This document shows positions 1 through 9,641 of a stretch of DNA of 64,000 nucleotides, one piece after another (positions within the stretch are counted from its first letter, which is position 1; every line of letters starts with the position of its first letter). The position numbers and the translations under genes are program-made. The notes below the pieces were generated by a model. It saw only the letters and a list, made by a program, of their open reading frames with translations. It was not told the DNA's origin and ran no database searches. This DNA is from Rhodococcus jostii NBRC 16295 (lineage in GTDB: Bacteria > Actinomycetota > Actinomycetes > Mycobacteriales > Mycobacteriaceae): positions 26,626 to 90,625 of the forward strand of contig NZ_BCWY01000035.1 of the NCBI RefSeq assembly GCF_001894825.1. The letters run 5' to 3'.

Positions 1-774
1 GACGATGGCGTCGACCTGAGTGCCGACGTGCGCGAACGGCACGTCGCCGGGCCTGCCGACCGCGATACCGTCCGCCATCGTCGACATGCTCTCCAGCGGA
101 ATCGGGCGACCCTCGGCCAGCGAACGCGGCCACGCGGCCGCCTGCTCGGCCTGGACGCCGACGATCCGCACGTCGGGGCGGCTGGCCTTCACGGCCGCGG
201 CGATACCCGCGATCAGGCCGCCACCCCCGGTCGGGACGACGACGGTCCCGACGTCGGGTTCCTGCTCGAGAATCTCGAGTCCCACGGTCCCCTGCCCCGC
301 GACGATGTCGGCGTGATCGAACGGATGGATCAGGACGGCGCCGGTCTCGTCCGCGAACTTCTTCGCCGCGACCAGCGCGTCGTCCACCGTGTCTCCGGTG
401 AGGTGGACGGTGGCGCCGTACGCCTTGGTGGCGACGAGCTTCGGGAGGGGCGCCCCGGTGGGCATGAAGACGGTGGACGGGATGCCCAGTTCCGTGGCCG
501 CCCAGGCCACCCCCTGCGCGTGATTGCCGGCGCTGGCCGCCACCACCCCGCACGCCCGTTCCGCCACCGACAGATTCGCGATCCGGTTGTACGCACCGCG
601 CGGTTTGAAAGACCCTGTGCGCTGCAGATTTTCGCACTTCAGGGTGACGACGTGCCCGCACCGTTCCGACAGCGCCCGGGACGCGATCACCGGTGTCCGG
701 CGCATGACGGGGTCCAGCAGCTTCCGAGCTGCTCTGATCTGATCCAGCGTGACAGGCTCCACGCGGGCCAGCAT
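1..774 (-). CDS. ilvA: Threonine dehydratase, 3' end cut by window edge
   Basis: PLP-dependent deamination of L-threonine to 2-oxobutanoate, the entry to isoleucine synthesis. I translated the reverse strand: an uninterrupted frame runs from an ATG at 774 to base 1, giving 258 residues with no stop, so the C-terminus is outside the window. The PLP lysine is in GSFKPRGAYN (Lys57), and NHAQG and the glycine loop TGGGGLIAG follow, as expected for fold-type II dehydratases. It lies downstream of metB on the same strand, separated by a palindrome. Whether a C-terminal ACT regulatory domain exists cannot be seen, so biosynthetic IlvA and catabolic TdcB types are not fully separable. Confidence 0.9.
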   Translation of the reverse strand, partial: MLARVEPVTLDQIRAARKLLDPVMRRTPVIASRALSERCGHVVTLKCENLQRTGSFKPRGAYNRIANLSVAERACGVVAASAGNHAQGVAWAATELGIPSTVFMPTGAPLPKLVATKAYGATVHLTGDTVDDALVAAKKFADETGAVLIHPFDHADIVAGQGTVGLEILEQEPDVGTVVVPTGGGGLIAGIAAAVKASRPDVRIVGVQAEQAAAWPRSLAEGRPIPLESMSTMADGIAVGRPGDVPFAHVGTQVDAIV

Positions 775-776
775 AG

Positions 777-847
777 GGCGCTCCGCGCCCCGTGCGTGGT
801 TAACGAGTCCAGAGGCTCGTCACCTACGCACGGGCGCCGGAGGCGCC
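777..847. repeat. Intergenic palindrome, family P copy 1
   Basis: Long imperfect inverted repeat filling the gap between the metB stop and the ilvA start. The conserved core arms are CCGTGCGT (790-797) and ACGCACGG (826-833), flanked by GC-rich outer arms and closed by an inner GAG/CTC stem. Copies with the same outer core are at 6559, 49737 and 57123. A hairpin here could end metB transcription or separate it from ilvA. Confidence 0.75.
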
Positions 848-2019
848 TACTTCAGCGCCTGCTCGATGTCGCCCACGAGGTCGGCGGCGTCTTCGATGCC
901 GACGGACAGGCGCACCAGGTCGTCCGGGACCTCGAGCAGCGATCCGGCGGTGGAGGCGTGGGTCATGGCGCCCGGGTGCTCGATCAGCGACTCGACGCCG
1001 CCCAGCGACTCGGCCAGCGTGAAGATCTCGGTGCGCGAGCAGAAGTCCAGCGCGGCCTGCTTGCCGCCGGCGAGGCGCACCGAGATCATGCCGCCGAAGC
1101 GGCGCATCTGCTTCTCGGCCACCTTGTGGCCGGGGTGCGATTCGAGGCCGGGGTAGATCACCTGCGACACCGCGGAGTGGCCGGTGAGCAGTTCGACGAC
1201 CCTCTCGGCGTTGTCGCTGTGGCGCTCCATGCGCAGGGACAGGGTCTTGATGCCGCGGAGGGTGAGGAACGCGTCGAAAGGTCCGGGGACGGCACCGGCA
1301 CCGTTCTGCAGGAATGCGAACGCCGTGTCGAGCTCTTCGTCGTTGGTGACGAGTGCGCCGCCGACGACGTCGGAGTGTCCGCCGATGTACTTGGTGGTCG
1401 AGTGCAGCGCGACGTCGGCACCGAGCTGCAGCGGCTGCTGCAGGTACGGCGACGCGAACGTGTTGTCGACGACGATCTTCGCCCCGGCCTCGTGCGCGAT
1501 GTCGGACAGCGCCTCGATGTCGCCGATGTTGAGAAGCGGGTTGGTGGGCGTCTCGACCCACACGAGCTTGGTGTTGGGACGGATCGCCTCGCGGACGGCG
1601 TCCACGTCGGACACGGCGGCGGGCGTGTATTCGATGCCCCACTGGGTGAAGACCTTGTCGATCAGGCGGAACGTGCCGCCGTAGGCGTCGTTCGGGATGA
1701 CGAGGTGGTCGCCGGGGCGAAGTGCGGCGCGGAGCAGGCAGTCGGTGGCGGCCATGCCCGAACCGAAGGCGCGACCGTACGTACCCGACTCGAGGGCTGC
1801 GAGGTTGGCCTCGAGCGGTCGTCGGGTGGGGTTGCCGGTGCGGGCGTACTCGAATCCGTTCCGCATGCCGCCGACGCCGTCCTGCGCGAACGTCGAACTC
1901 GCGTAGATCGGGACGTTGACGGCGCCCGTCTGCGGGTCCGGGTCGAATCCGGCGTGCACGGCCTTGGTGGAGAAACCCTGCCAGCTGATGTTGTCCGCTT
2001 TGCTGCGCTGCTCACTCAT
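847..2019 (-). CDS. metB: Cystathionine gamma-synthase
   Basis: PLP enzyme of methionine synthesis and transsulfuration that joins an activated homoserine with cysteine to give cystathionine. 390 residues, normal for the family. The PLP lysine is Lys210 in HSTTKYIGGHSD, and YARTGNPTR and the SGMAA phosphate-binding stretch are present. The start is the ATG of MSEQRSKADN. It lies two genes downstream of cbs on the same strand, as expected for a transsulfuration group; the M. tuberculosis metB-cbs neighbourhood is similar. A cystathionine gamma-lyase function in the same fold cannot be excluded from sequence alone. Confidence 0.92.
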   Translation of the reverse strand: MSEQRSKADNISWQGFSTKAVHAGFDPDPQTGAVNVPIYASSTFAQDGVGGMRNGFEYARTGNPTRRPLEANLAALESGTYGRAFGSGMAATDCLLRAALRPGDHLVIPNDAYGGTFRLIDKVFTQWGIEYTPAAVSDVDAVREAIRPNTKLVWVETPTNPLLNIGDIEALSDIAHEAGAKIVVDNTFASPYLQQPLQLGADVALHSTTKYIGGHSDVVGGALVTNDEELDTAFAFLQNGAGAVPGPFDAFLTLRGIKTLSLRMERHSDNAERVVELLTGHSAVSQVIYPGLESHPGHKVAEKQMRRFGGMISVRLAGGKQAALDFCSRTEIFTLAESLGGVESLIEHPGAMTHASTAGSLLEVPDDLVRLSVGIEDAADLVGDIEQALK

Positions 2020-2040
2020 GGCCCCCAGCCTAGTGGGGAC

Positions 2041-2592
2041 CTAATTCTCCAGATACTCCGCGATGGCGAAGGCGACGTCGAGCTTGGTCGCGTCGCTGAC
2101 GGAGGGGTCGAGCGCGTTGACGATGATGCTGTGTTCGGGTGTGAGCAGGGCCATCGCCACGACGTCGAGGACCACCCCGCCGAACTGCGCGGACCGTGGG
2201 TCGGGCACGACGTTCGTCCCGTTCCGCATCTCGACGAGGACGGCCGGGTCGGTGACCTGAGGCTTCACCGACGCGGTGATCGTGCTCATCACGTTGGTCG
2301 GTCCCTTGGACCACGAGCAGGTCGGATCGATCGATCCGGGGAGGACGGCCTCAGTGAGGTGTGGCCGGTCCGACACGAGCCGCCCGAGCGCCTTCGTCAG
2401 CGCGGCGCAGTCGGTGGACACAGTCGACCCCGGCGACGACACCGAGCCGGACCCCGGTGACGACACCGAGCCGACGTCCGACGGTCCCGACTGCGCGACC
2501 GCTTCGCCCTCGATGCTGCTCCCGCAACCGGCGGCGGCGAACCCGAGCACAGCGACCGGGACCACCAGGCCACGGCGTAGACGAGCACTCAC
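2041..2592 (-). CDS. DUF3558-like lipoprotein
   Basis: 183-residue predicted lipoprotein. An arginine-rich n-region and a hydrophobic stretch end in a lipobox-like GFAAAGC with Cys23 as the predicted lipidated residue. A Ser/Gly/Pro linker with an eight-residue tandem duplication (GSVSSPGS) follows, then a domain with Cys residues in DCAALTKAL and TCSWSKGP, the pattern of the actinobacterial DUF3558 family. It is placed between cbs and metB on the same strand. Function unknown; probably anchored outside the cytoplasmic membrane. Confidence 0.8.
   Translation of the reverse strand: MSARLRRGLVVPVAVLGFAAAGCGSSIEGEAVAQSGPSDVGSVSSPGSGSVSSPGSTVSTDCAALTKALGRLVSDRPHLTEAVLPGSIDPTCSWSKGPTNVMSTITASVKPQVTDPAVLVEMRNGTNVVPDPRSAQFGGVVLDVVAMALLTPEHSIIVNALDPSVSDATKLDVAFAIAEYLEN
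2426..2473. repeat. 24-bp tandem duplication in lipoprotein linker
   Basis: Two head-to-tail 24-bp units, 2426-2449 and 2450-2473, differ at a single base. They are in frame and encode the duplicated GSVSSPGS linker just after the lipidation cysteine. This looks like recent replication slippage in a tolerant spacer. Confidence 0.9.
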
Positions 2593-2685
2593 AGCGATTT
2601 CCCCCTCACGACCACCGGACCGGCACCCTGCTGTGCACCGTACGTTCCGCGCGCAGCAGGGACCAGTCTCGCCCCGACGTGTCGG

Positions 2686-4071
<1,386 letters not shown>

Positions 4072-4209
4072 GCCTCCATGCTCCCAGATGCCCTGATCCG
4101 ATGCTCACGGACGTCCGGCACGGGGACCCTGATCCGACTAGATTGGTACGGACGCAGTCCGCTGGAACCACCCGTGAGATGAGCACCAGGTAGCGGAAAG
4201 GTGAGACCA

Positions 4210-5232
4210 GTGCCCAAGAGCACCTGGCAGACCGGAGTGAAGGCCGGCGCCACGGCTGTCGTGGCAGGTTCGAGCGCAGGCACGTTGTCGTGGGTGGCGT
4301 ATTCGTATCTGATGTCCCAGGCGACGGCGGCCCGGGGTGTGATCGGACGCAACGTCGCCAAGCCGCCGGAGGCCGACGGCGTCTACTCCCCCGGCGTCCC
4401 GGTTCCCGAACGCTGGCTGCGGACCACCCGGTACGACGTCCACTTGATGATCTTCGGCGACTCGACGGCCGCGGGGGTGGGGTGTGTGTCAGCCGAGGAA
4501 GCGCCCGGCGTGCAGATCGCGACGCGCCTCGCCGACGAGACCGGGAAGCGGATCCGGCTGAGTACCAAGGCCATCGGCGGCGCCACGTCGCGCGGACTCA
4601 GTGGGCAGGTGGACGCGATGTTCGTGGCCGGACCGCCGCCGGACGCCGCGGTGATCCTGGTCGGCGCGAACGATGTCACGGCCAAGAACTCCATCCGGGC
4701 GTCGGCACGCCGGCTGGGAAACGCGGTCGAGCGATTGCGAAAACACGATTGCGCCGTCGTGGTCGGGACGTGCCCGGACCTCGGGGTGGTGACCGCGATC
4801 CCGCAACCGCTGCGCACCGTCGTCCGGACGTGGGGGTTGCGGCTGGCACGTGCGCAGGCGGCGGCGACCAGCGCGGCGGGGGGCCATCCGGTGGCGCTGG
4901 CCGACCTGCTGGCGCCCGAGTTCCTGGCGGCCCCCGATCGAATGTTCTCCTCCGACCACTTCCACCCGTCGGCGGCGGGGTACGAACTGGCGGCGATCCA
5001 GATCGTGCCCGTGCTCGCGACCGCGCTGGGCATGTGGCACGGCGGCCCACTCCCCGACCTGCCCGAGGTGTCGGAGGCCGCGGAGTCCCGCAAGCTGTCG
5101 ACCCGAATGACGGCGTCGCTCAATCGTTTTCTGTGGCGGCGCGACGCCCGGCGGCGGTCACCCGGCCGCCTCGACGACCTCCTCGCGATCGAGGAGGCCT
5201 CCGCGTCGAGGGCGCAACGGATCGCTGAGTGA
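4210..5232 (+). CDS. SGNH/GDSL-type esterase
   Basis: About 340 residues with an SGNH hydrolase core: block I IFGDSTAAGVG with the nucleophile Ser, block III LVGANDVT, and block V SSDHFHPSAAGY carrying the Asp-His pair. A short hydrophobic segment near the N-terminus (VVAGSSAGTLSWVAYSYL) could be a membrane anchor or uncleaved signal. The GTG at 4210 is preferred because AAAGGTGAG lies at proper spacing before it; the GTG at 4201 overlaps that ribosome site. The M. tuberculosis counterpart is the exported protein next to fadA3. Natural ester substrate unknown. Confidence 0.85.
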   Translation: MPKSTWQTGVKAGATAVVAGSSAGTLSWVAYSYLMSQATAARGVIGRNVAKPPEADGVYSPGVPVPERWLRTTRYDVHLMIFGDSTAAGVGCVSAEEAPGVQIATRLADETGKRIRLSTKAIGGATSRGLSGQVDAMFVAGPPPDAAVILVGANDVTAKNSIRASARRLGNAVERLRKHDCAVVVGTCPDLGVVTAIPQPLRTVVRTWGLRLARAQAAATSAAGGHPVALADLLAPEFLAAPDRMFSSDHFHPSAAGYELAAIQIVPVLATALGMWHGGPLPDLPEVSEAAESRKLSTRMTASLNRFLWRRDARRRSPGRLDDLLAIEEASASRAQRIAE

Positions 5233-5340
5233 GATAGCCATGTCCACGCGGTCATCCGGCAACGTAAGTTGTCGGGAAGGCCACAGAACGGGTGGTCTGA
5301 AACACAGTCCAGGCCCCCCGCAGTTGACAAAGGAGTTTCC

Positions 5341-6558
5341 ATGCCCGAGGCAGTCATCGTCTCCGCAGTACGCTCACCGATCGGCCGAGCCATGAAGGGC
5401 TCACTGAAGACCATCCGCCCGGATGATCTGACGACGCAGATGGTGGCCGCGGCGCTGGCGAAGGTGCCGGAGCTCGACCCCACCGAGATCGACGACCTGC
5501 TCCTCGGGTGCGGTCAGCCCGCCGGACAGTCGGGTTTCAACATCGCCCGGGTCGTCGCGGTGGAACTGGGCTACGACTTCCTGCCCGGTGTCACCGTCAA
5601 CCGCTACTGTTCGTCGTCGCTGCAGACCACCCGCATGGCGCTGCACGCGATCAGGTCCGGCGAGGGCGACGTGTTCGTCTCCGCCGGTGTCGAGTCGGTG
5701 TCCAGCTTCGTCACCGGCAACGCCGACGGCCTGCCGAACACCAAGAACGCGCGGTTCGCCGACGCCGAGGCGCGGACCGCGAAGCTCGCGGAGGGCGGTG
5801 TTGCGTGGACCGACCCGCGCGAGAACGATCAGATTCCCGACGTCTACATCGCCATGGGCCAGACCGCGGAGAACGTCGCCTCGGCCACCGGCATCAGCCG
5901 TGAGGAGCAGGACCGGTGGGGCGTCCGGTCCCAGAACCGCGCGGAGGAGGCCATCAAGAACGGCTTCTTCGAGCGGGAGATCACCCCGGTCATCCTCCCC
6001 GACGGCACCGTTGTGTCCACCGACGACGGCCCCCGCGCCGGCACCACCTACGAGGGCATCAGCCAGCTCAAGCCGGTGTTCCGGCCGGACGGTACCGTCA
6101 CCGCCGGCAATGCGTGCCCGCTCAACGACGGCGCCGCCGCGCTGGTGATCATGTCCGACACGAAGGCGAAGGCCCTCGGCCTGACCCCGCTGGCGCGCAT
6201 CGTGTCGACCGGCGTGTCGGGCCTGTCGCCGGAGATCATGGGCCTCGGCCCGATCGAGGCCGTCAAGAAGGCGCTCGCCCTCGCGGGCAAGTCCATCTCC
6301 GACATCGATCTGTTCGAGATCAACGAGGCCTTCGCGGTGCAGGTCCTCGGTTCGGCCCGCGAACTGAAGATCGACGAGGACAAGCTGAACATCTCCGGCG
6401 GCGCCATCGCCCTCGGCCACCCGTTCGGCATGACCGGTGCCCGCATCACCAACACCCTGCTCAACAACCTGCGTGAGCAGGACAAGACGTTCGGCGTCGA
6501 AACCATGTGCGTCGGCGGCGGGCAGGGTATGGCGATGGTCCTCGAGCGCCTGAGCTGA
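5341..6558 (+). CDS. fadA3: Acetyl-CoA acetyltransferase (FadA3-like thiolase)
   Basis: Thiolase of 405 residues for acyl-CoA thiolysis or acetoacetyl-CoA formation. The catalytic Cys is in NRYCSSSLQ, followed by NEAFAVQ, GHPFGMTGAR and the second Cys in CVGGGQG. The ATG at 5341 follows AAAGGAG at good spacing. The gene order (thiolase, GDSL hydrolase, cbs, metB) matches the M. tuberculosis fadA3 neighbourhood, which supports the symbol. It ends before a palindrome and a strong hairpin and converges on the Bax-inhibitor-like gene. Confidence 0.88.
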   Translation: MPEAVIVSAVRSPIGRAMKGSLKTIRPDDLTTQMVAAALAKVPELDPTEIDDLLLGCGQPAGQSGFNIARVVAVELGYDFLPGVTVNRYCSSSLQTTRMALHAIRSGEGDVFVSAGVESVSSFVTGNADGLPNTKNARFADAEARTAKLAEGGVAWTDPRENDQIPDVYIAMGQTAENVASATGISREEQDRWGVRSQNRAEEAIKNGFFEREITPVILPDGTVVSTDDGPRAGTTYEGISQLKPVFRPDGTVTAGNACPLNDGAAALVIMSDTKAKALGLTPLARIVSTGVSGLSPEIMGLGPIEAVKKALALAGKSISDIDLFEINEAFAVQVLGSARELKIDEDKLNISGGAIALGHPFGMTGARITNTLLNNLREQDKTFGVETMCVGGGQGMAMVLERLS

Positions 6559-6627
6559 GGCGGCTCCGCCGCTCGTGCGTGGTTAGCGAGTGCAGAGACT
6601 CGTCAACCACGCACGGGCGCGAAGCGC
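6559..6627. repeat. Intergenic palindrome, family P copy 2
   Basis: Inverted repeat with arms 6574-6590 (CGTGCGTGGTTAGCGAG) and 6599-6615, flanked by GC-rich outer arms. It shares the CGTGCG...CGCACGGGCGC core and the GAGT/ACTC inner stem with copies at 777 and 57123. It lies directly after the fadA3 stop. Confidence 0.8.
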
Positions 6628-6664
6628 CGAAGGCCCCCGAGAGCATTGCTCACGGGGGCCTTCG
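6628..6664. terminator. Bidirectional hairpin terminator
   Basis: Perfect 12-bp stem CGAAGGCCCCCG (6628-6639) and its complement (6653-6664) with a 13-base loop, between the convergent fadA3 and Bax-inhibitor-like genes. There is no long T-run, as is usual for actinobacterial hairpin terminators. Confidence 0.8.
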
Positions 6665-6674
6665 TCAGTTGCTG

Positions 6675-7529
6675 TTAGTCGCTGTTGAAGTAGCTCAGCA
6701 GTCGCAGGATCTCGACGTACAGCCACACCAGGGTGACGGTGAGTCCGAATGCGACGCCCCACGCTGCCTTCTCCGGCGCCTGGGCGCGGATCAGCTGGTC
6801 GGCGGCGTCGAAGTCCAGCAGGAAGCTGAACGCGGCGATGCCGATGCAGACGAGGCTGAAGATGATGGCGATCGGACCGCCGTCGCGCAGGCCGAGGCCG
6901 CCTTCGGTGAAGAAGCTGGCGATCACGTTGCCGAGGACGAGGACGACGACACCGATGAGAGCGCCGATGATCATCCGCGTCAGGCGGGGCGTGACCCGGA
7001 TGGCGCCGGTCTTGTAGACGACGAGCATGCCGAAGAACACACCGAACGTGCCGAGCACGGCCTGGGCGATGAGCGCCGCTCCCCCGACTCCGCCGAACGT
7101 GACGTCGGTGAACATGAACGACAGGGCGCCGAGGAACAGGCCCTCCGCCACCGCGTAGGCGAGAACGATGCCGGGGTTGTCCATCTTGCGGCCGAAGGTG
7201 GCCACGAGGACCAGCACGAGACCGACGAGGCCGCCACCGATGACCAGCGGGCCCGCGAGGTCCGCGTTGTTGCTCACCAGGAAGTAGGAGATGATCGCCG
7301 ACACCGTCAGCACGCCGAGCGTGACGCCCGTCTTGGTGACGACGTCGTCGATGGTCATCGAACGGTAGTCGGGGCCGGTCCGGTAAGGCTCGGCCTGGGT
7401 GTACTGCGGCTGACCGAACTGCTGCGTGACCTGCGCGGCGCCGGCCGTCGTAGATCCGAACGAGGCGTATCCGCCGCTGCCCTCTTGTTTGGGCAGGTTG
7501 CGGAACACCGGGTTACTGGTGGTGCGCAC
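6675..7529 (-). CDS. Bax inhibitor-1/YccA family membrane protein
   Basis: 284 residues with a hydrophilic N-terminal tail (SNPVFRNLPKQ and a Gln/Thr-rich stretch to about residue 60), then about seven hydrophobic helices, ending in WLYVEILRLLSYFNSD. This matches the actinobacterial YccA/Bax-inhibitor-1 group of inner membrane proteins, often discussed as ion-leak or stress-related channels. The GTG at 7529 is chosen because GAAGGG lies eight bases upstream; the ATG at 7538 abuts that ribosome site. No operon partner is obvious. Confidence 0.85.
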   Translation of the reverse strand: MRTTSNPVFRNLPKQEGSGGYASFGSTTAGAAQVTQQFGQPQYTQAEPYRTGPDYRSMTIDDVVTKTGVTLGVLTVSAIISYFLVSNNADLAGPLVIGGGLVGLVLVLVATFGRKMDNPGIVLAYAVAEGLFLGALSFMFTDVTFGGVGGAALIAQAVLGTFGVFFGMLVVYKTGAIRVTPRLTRMIIGALIGVVVLVLGNVIASFFTEGGLGLRDGGPIAIIFSLVCIGIAAFSFLLDFDAADQLIRAQAPEKAAWGVAFGLTVTLVWLYVEILRLLSYFNSD

Positions 7530-7693
7530 CGTGCACATCCCTTCTCGTGGCTCGCCGGGTGGATCCGGGTTTCTTGTACGTTGAACGTCCCGCACCCACC
7601 GCAAGTTCCCGTTCGTCGCTTTCGGGTCGGACAATTCGGACTCTACCGGTGCCCCGGTGACACTCGCCAGACGAGGCCGGTCCGGCGTGGCGG

Positions 7694-8836
7694 TCAGGCC
7701 ACGGACCGGGTGACGGTGAACTTGGGATTGCGCCCGACGACGTCGGTGGGTCCGACGAGCCGCTGCAACCGGCCCCGGTACCCGAGATGGGAGTTGTATA
7801 CGGTCCACAACTCGCCGCCGGGCCGGAGCACGCGTCCGGCTTCGGCGAACATCTTCGACGCACCGCCGGTGTGGACGGCGGCGCCGACGTGGAACGGCGG
7901 GTTGCACAGGACGACGTCCAGGCTGTCGGTGCCGAGGCTGGACATGGCGTCGTCGCGCAGCGTGCTCACCCGGTCGTCGAGTCCGTTGGCGCGTGCGGTG
8001 GCCGCCGCCGACGCCACTGCAGCGGAGGACTGGTCGGTGGCGATCACCGACACGTCCGGTAGCAGCTTGGCCAGGCTGACGGCGAGAATGCCCGTTCCGC
8101 ATCCGAGGTCGACGGCGGTCCGCGCGCGGGGGTTCACGCGGGGTAGGAAGTCGAGGAGGTACCGGGTTCCGATGTCCAGTTTGGCGCCGGCGAACGCGGC
8201 GCCGTACGACACGACGTCCAGACCGAGCTCGGCGAGGTGATCGGTGACGGGGTACGTCGGCGCCGTCACCGCCTCCGGACCGCTCGCGATCAGCACCCGC
8301 GACTTCTGTCTGCCGAGGGATGCGCGGACGGCGGAGAAGGAGCGCCCGAGCACGTCGTTCATGGCGGTGGAGATGTGCTTGTCGCGGCCACCGGCGTAGA
8401 CGGCGACGGACGGGTCGGCGTAGCGGGCGATCGCCTCGGCGATCTCGGTGAGTTCGCTCAGGCTCCGGGGTAGCTGCATCAGCACGACCGTCGCGCCGCC
8501 GAGCAGTTCCTCGCCCAGCGCGGACGGCCGGTAGCGGTCGGACAGACCGGTCGTCTCGGCGTTGGCGGCCAGCGCCAGCTCGCCGGTCAGCGGGTCCTGG
8601 TGCACCCGGATTCCGGTGGCACCGTGCCCGGCCGCGGCGCCGAGGGTGAGTGCGCCGTAGTGGTCGCCGATCACGGCGACCGTGCCCGGGCGGGCCGCCG
8701 ACAGGGCCGCCGCGGCCTCGTCGAGGATCAGCCGATCGGCGGCGTCGACGGCCACCAGGTTGGGGGCCTCGACATCGGGACGGCGGCGCAGGCGGGAGAA
8801 CAGGGCGTCCCGGTCGAACACTTCGGAGCCGGGCAC
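7694..8836 (-). CDS. RsmC/RlmG-like SAM-dependent methyltransferase
   Basis: 380 residues. The C-terminal half has the Rossmann methyltransferase signature AVDLGCGTGILAVSLA (motif I) and NPPFH (motif IV, typical of base N-methyltransferases), and the N-terminal half is a degenerate copy of the same fold, as in 16S/23S rRNA guanine-N2 methyltransferases. It probably modifies rRNA. The start is the GTG of VPGSEVFDRD, one base after the nitroreductase stop, which suggests translational coupling; no strong ribosome site is seen. The exact target base cannot be read from sequence. Confidence 0.8.
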   Translation of the reverse strand: MPGSEVFDRDALFSRLRRRPDVEAPNLVAVDAADRLILDEAAAALSAARPGTVAVIGDHYGALTLGAAAGHGATGIRVHQDPLTGELALAANAETTGLSDRYRPSALGEELLGGATVVLMQLPRSLSELTEIAEAIARYADPSVAVYAGGRDKHISTAMNDVLGRSFSAVRASLGRQKSRVLIASGPEAVTAPTYPVTDHLAELGLDVVSYGAAFAGAKLDIGTRYLLDFLPRVNPRARTAVDLGCGTGILAVSLAKLLPDVSVIATDQSSAAVASAAATARANGLDDRVSTLRDDAMSSLGTDSLDVVLCNPPFHVGAAVHTGGASKMFAEAGRVLRPGGELWTVYNSHLGYRGRLQRLVGPTDVVGRNPKFTVTRSVA

Positions 8837-8837
8837 G

Positions 8838-9545
8838 CTACTCGGACACCCACTGCGCGACGTCGGCGACGGATTCGCGGTGGGTGCGGAATCCGTTGAC
8901 GGGGTTGTCCGTGTCGGGGTAGCCGAAGGAGATGGCGCAGACCACGCGGCGATCCTCGTCGAGTCCGAAGAATTCGTGGATGAACCGTGCACTTCCCGCG
9001 AGAGCGGCCTGCGGAATGGTCGCGACTCCGAGGCTCTGTGCGGCGAGGAGGAACGTGTCGACGTACAGCCCGCAGTCCACGGCGCCGTACGTGCCGAGCG
9101 CTTCGTGGGTGGTGACGATCGCGACGTGCGGCGCCCCGAAGAGGTCGAAGTTCTTGAGCGTCTGCTCCGCCGAGGCGGCGCGGTCGCCGGCCGCGATGCC
9201 GACGCTGGAGTACAGCTGCATCGCGCATTCCCGGCGGCGCAGCTTGTGCTCGCCCGTGTACTCGCGTGGGAAGTCGAAGTCGGACTCCTGCGGGTGGGTG
9301 CGCACGTACTGCGCCAACCCGGCGCGGAACCGCTCGGTGCCCTCTCCCTCGGTGATCGCGACCTGCCACGGCTGCGTGTTGCACCACGACGGCGTCTGCT
9401 GGGCGAGCTGGAGGATCCGCTCGATCACCTCACGCGGTACCTGCGTCGGCAGGTAGGCCCTGCAGCTGATTCGCGCGTCGAGGAGCTGGGCCAGGGTCTG
9501 CTCGGCCCTGCTTGTGTCCGCCGTGGCAATGCCGCTGTCCGTCAC
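8838..9545 (-). CDS. Nitroreductase family protein
   Basis: 235 residues with nitroreductase-fold features: ARISCRAYLPTQVPREVIERIL near the N-terminus, then PSWCNTQPWQVAI (FMN contact region) and SLGVATIPQAAL. FMN-dependent NAD(P)H oxidoreductases of this family reduce nitro compounds, quinones or enones. The GTG at 9545 has AGGAG nine bases upstream. It is transcribed with the methyltransferase and divergent from the kinase. Substrate unknown. Confidence 0.8.
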   Translation of the reverse strand: MTDSGIATADTSRAEQTLAQLLDARISCRAYLPTQVPREVIERILQLAQQTPSWCNTQPWQVAITEGEGTERFRAGLAQYVRTHPQESDFDFPREYTGEHKLRRRECAMQLYSSVGIAAGDRAASAEQTLKNFDLFGAPHVAIVTTHEALGTYGAVDCGLYVDTFLLAAQSLGVATIPQAALAGSARFIHEFFGLDEDRRVVCAISFGYPDTDNPVNGFRTHRESVADVAQWVSE

Positions 9546-9641
9546 CGTCGAATTCTCCTCGGGTCTACTCGTTCTCGAACACGCTCTCGGTGTCGTGCGA
9601 CCGCGATATGCTGGCGTCAGTGCACCGAGAAGGTGATTGGA

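Noticed and set aside
28..2460. Long open frame opposite ilvA, metB and the lipoprotein
   Set aside because: Arginine/glycine-rich translation without domains; it is the GC-driven antisense of three clear genes.
8682..9641. N-terminal extension of the kinase frame back to 8682
   Set aside because: It runs antisense through the nitroreductase gene and has no domain; a TTG with a ribosome site is at 9642.
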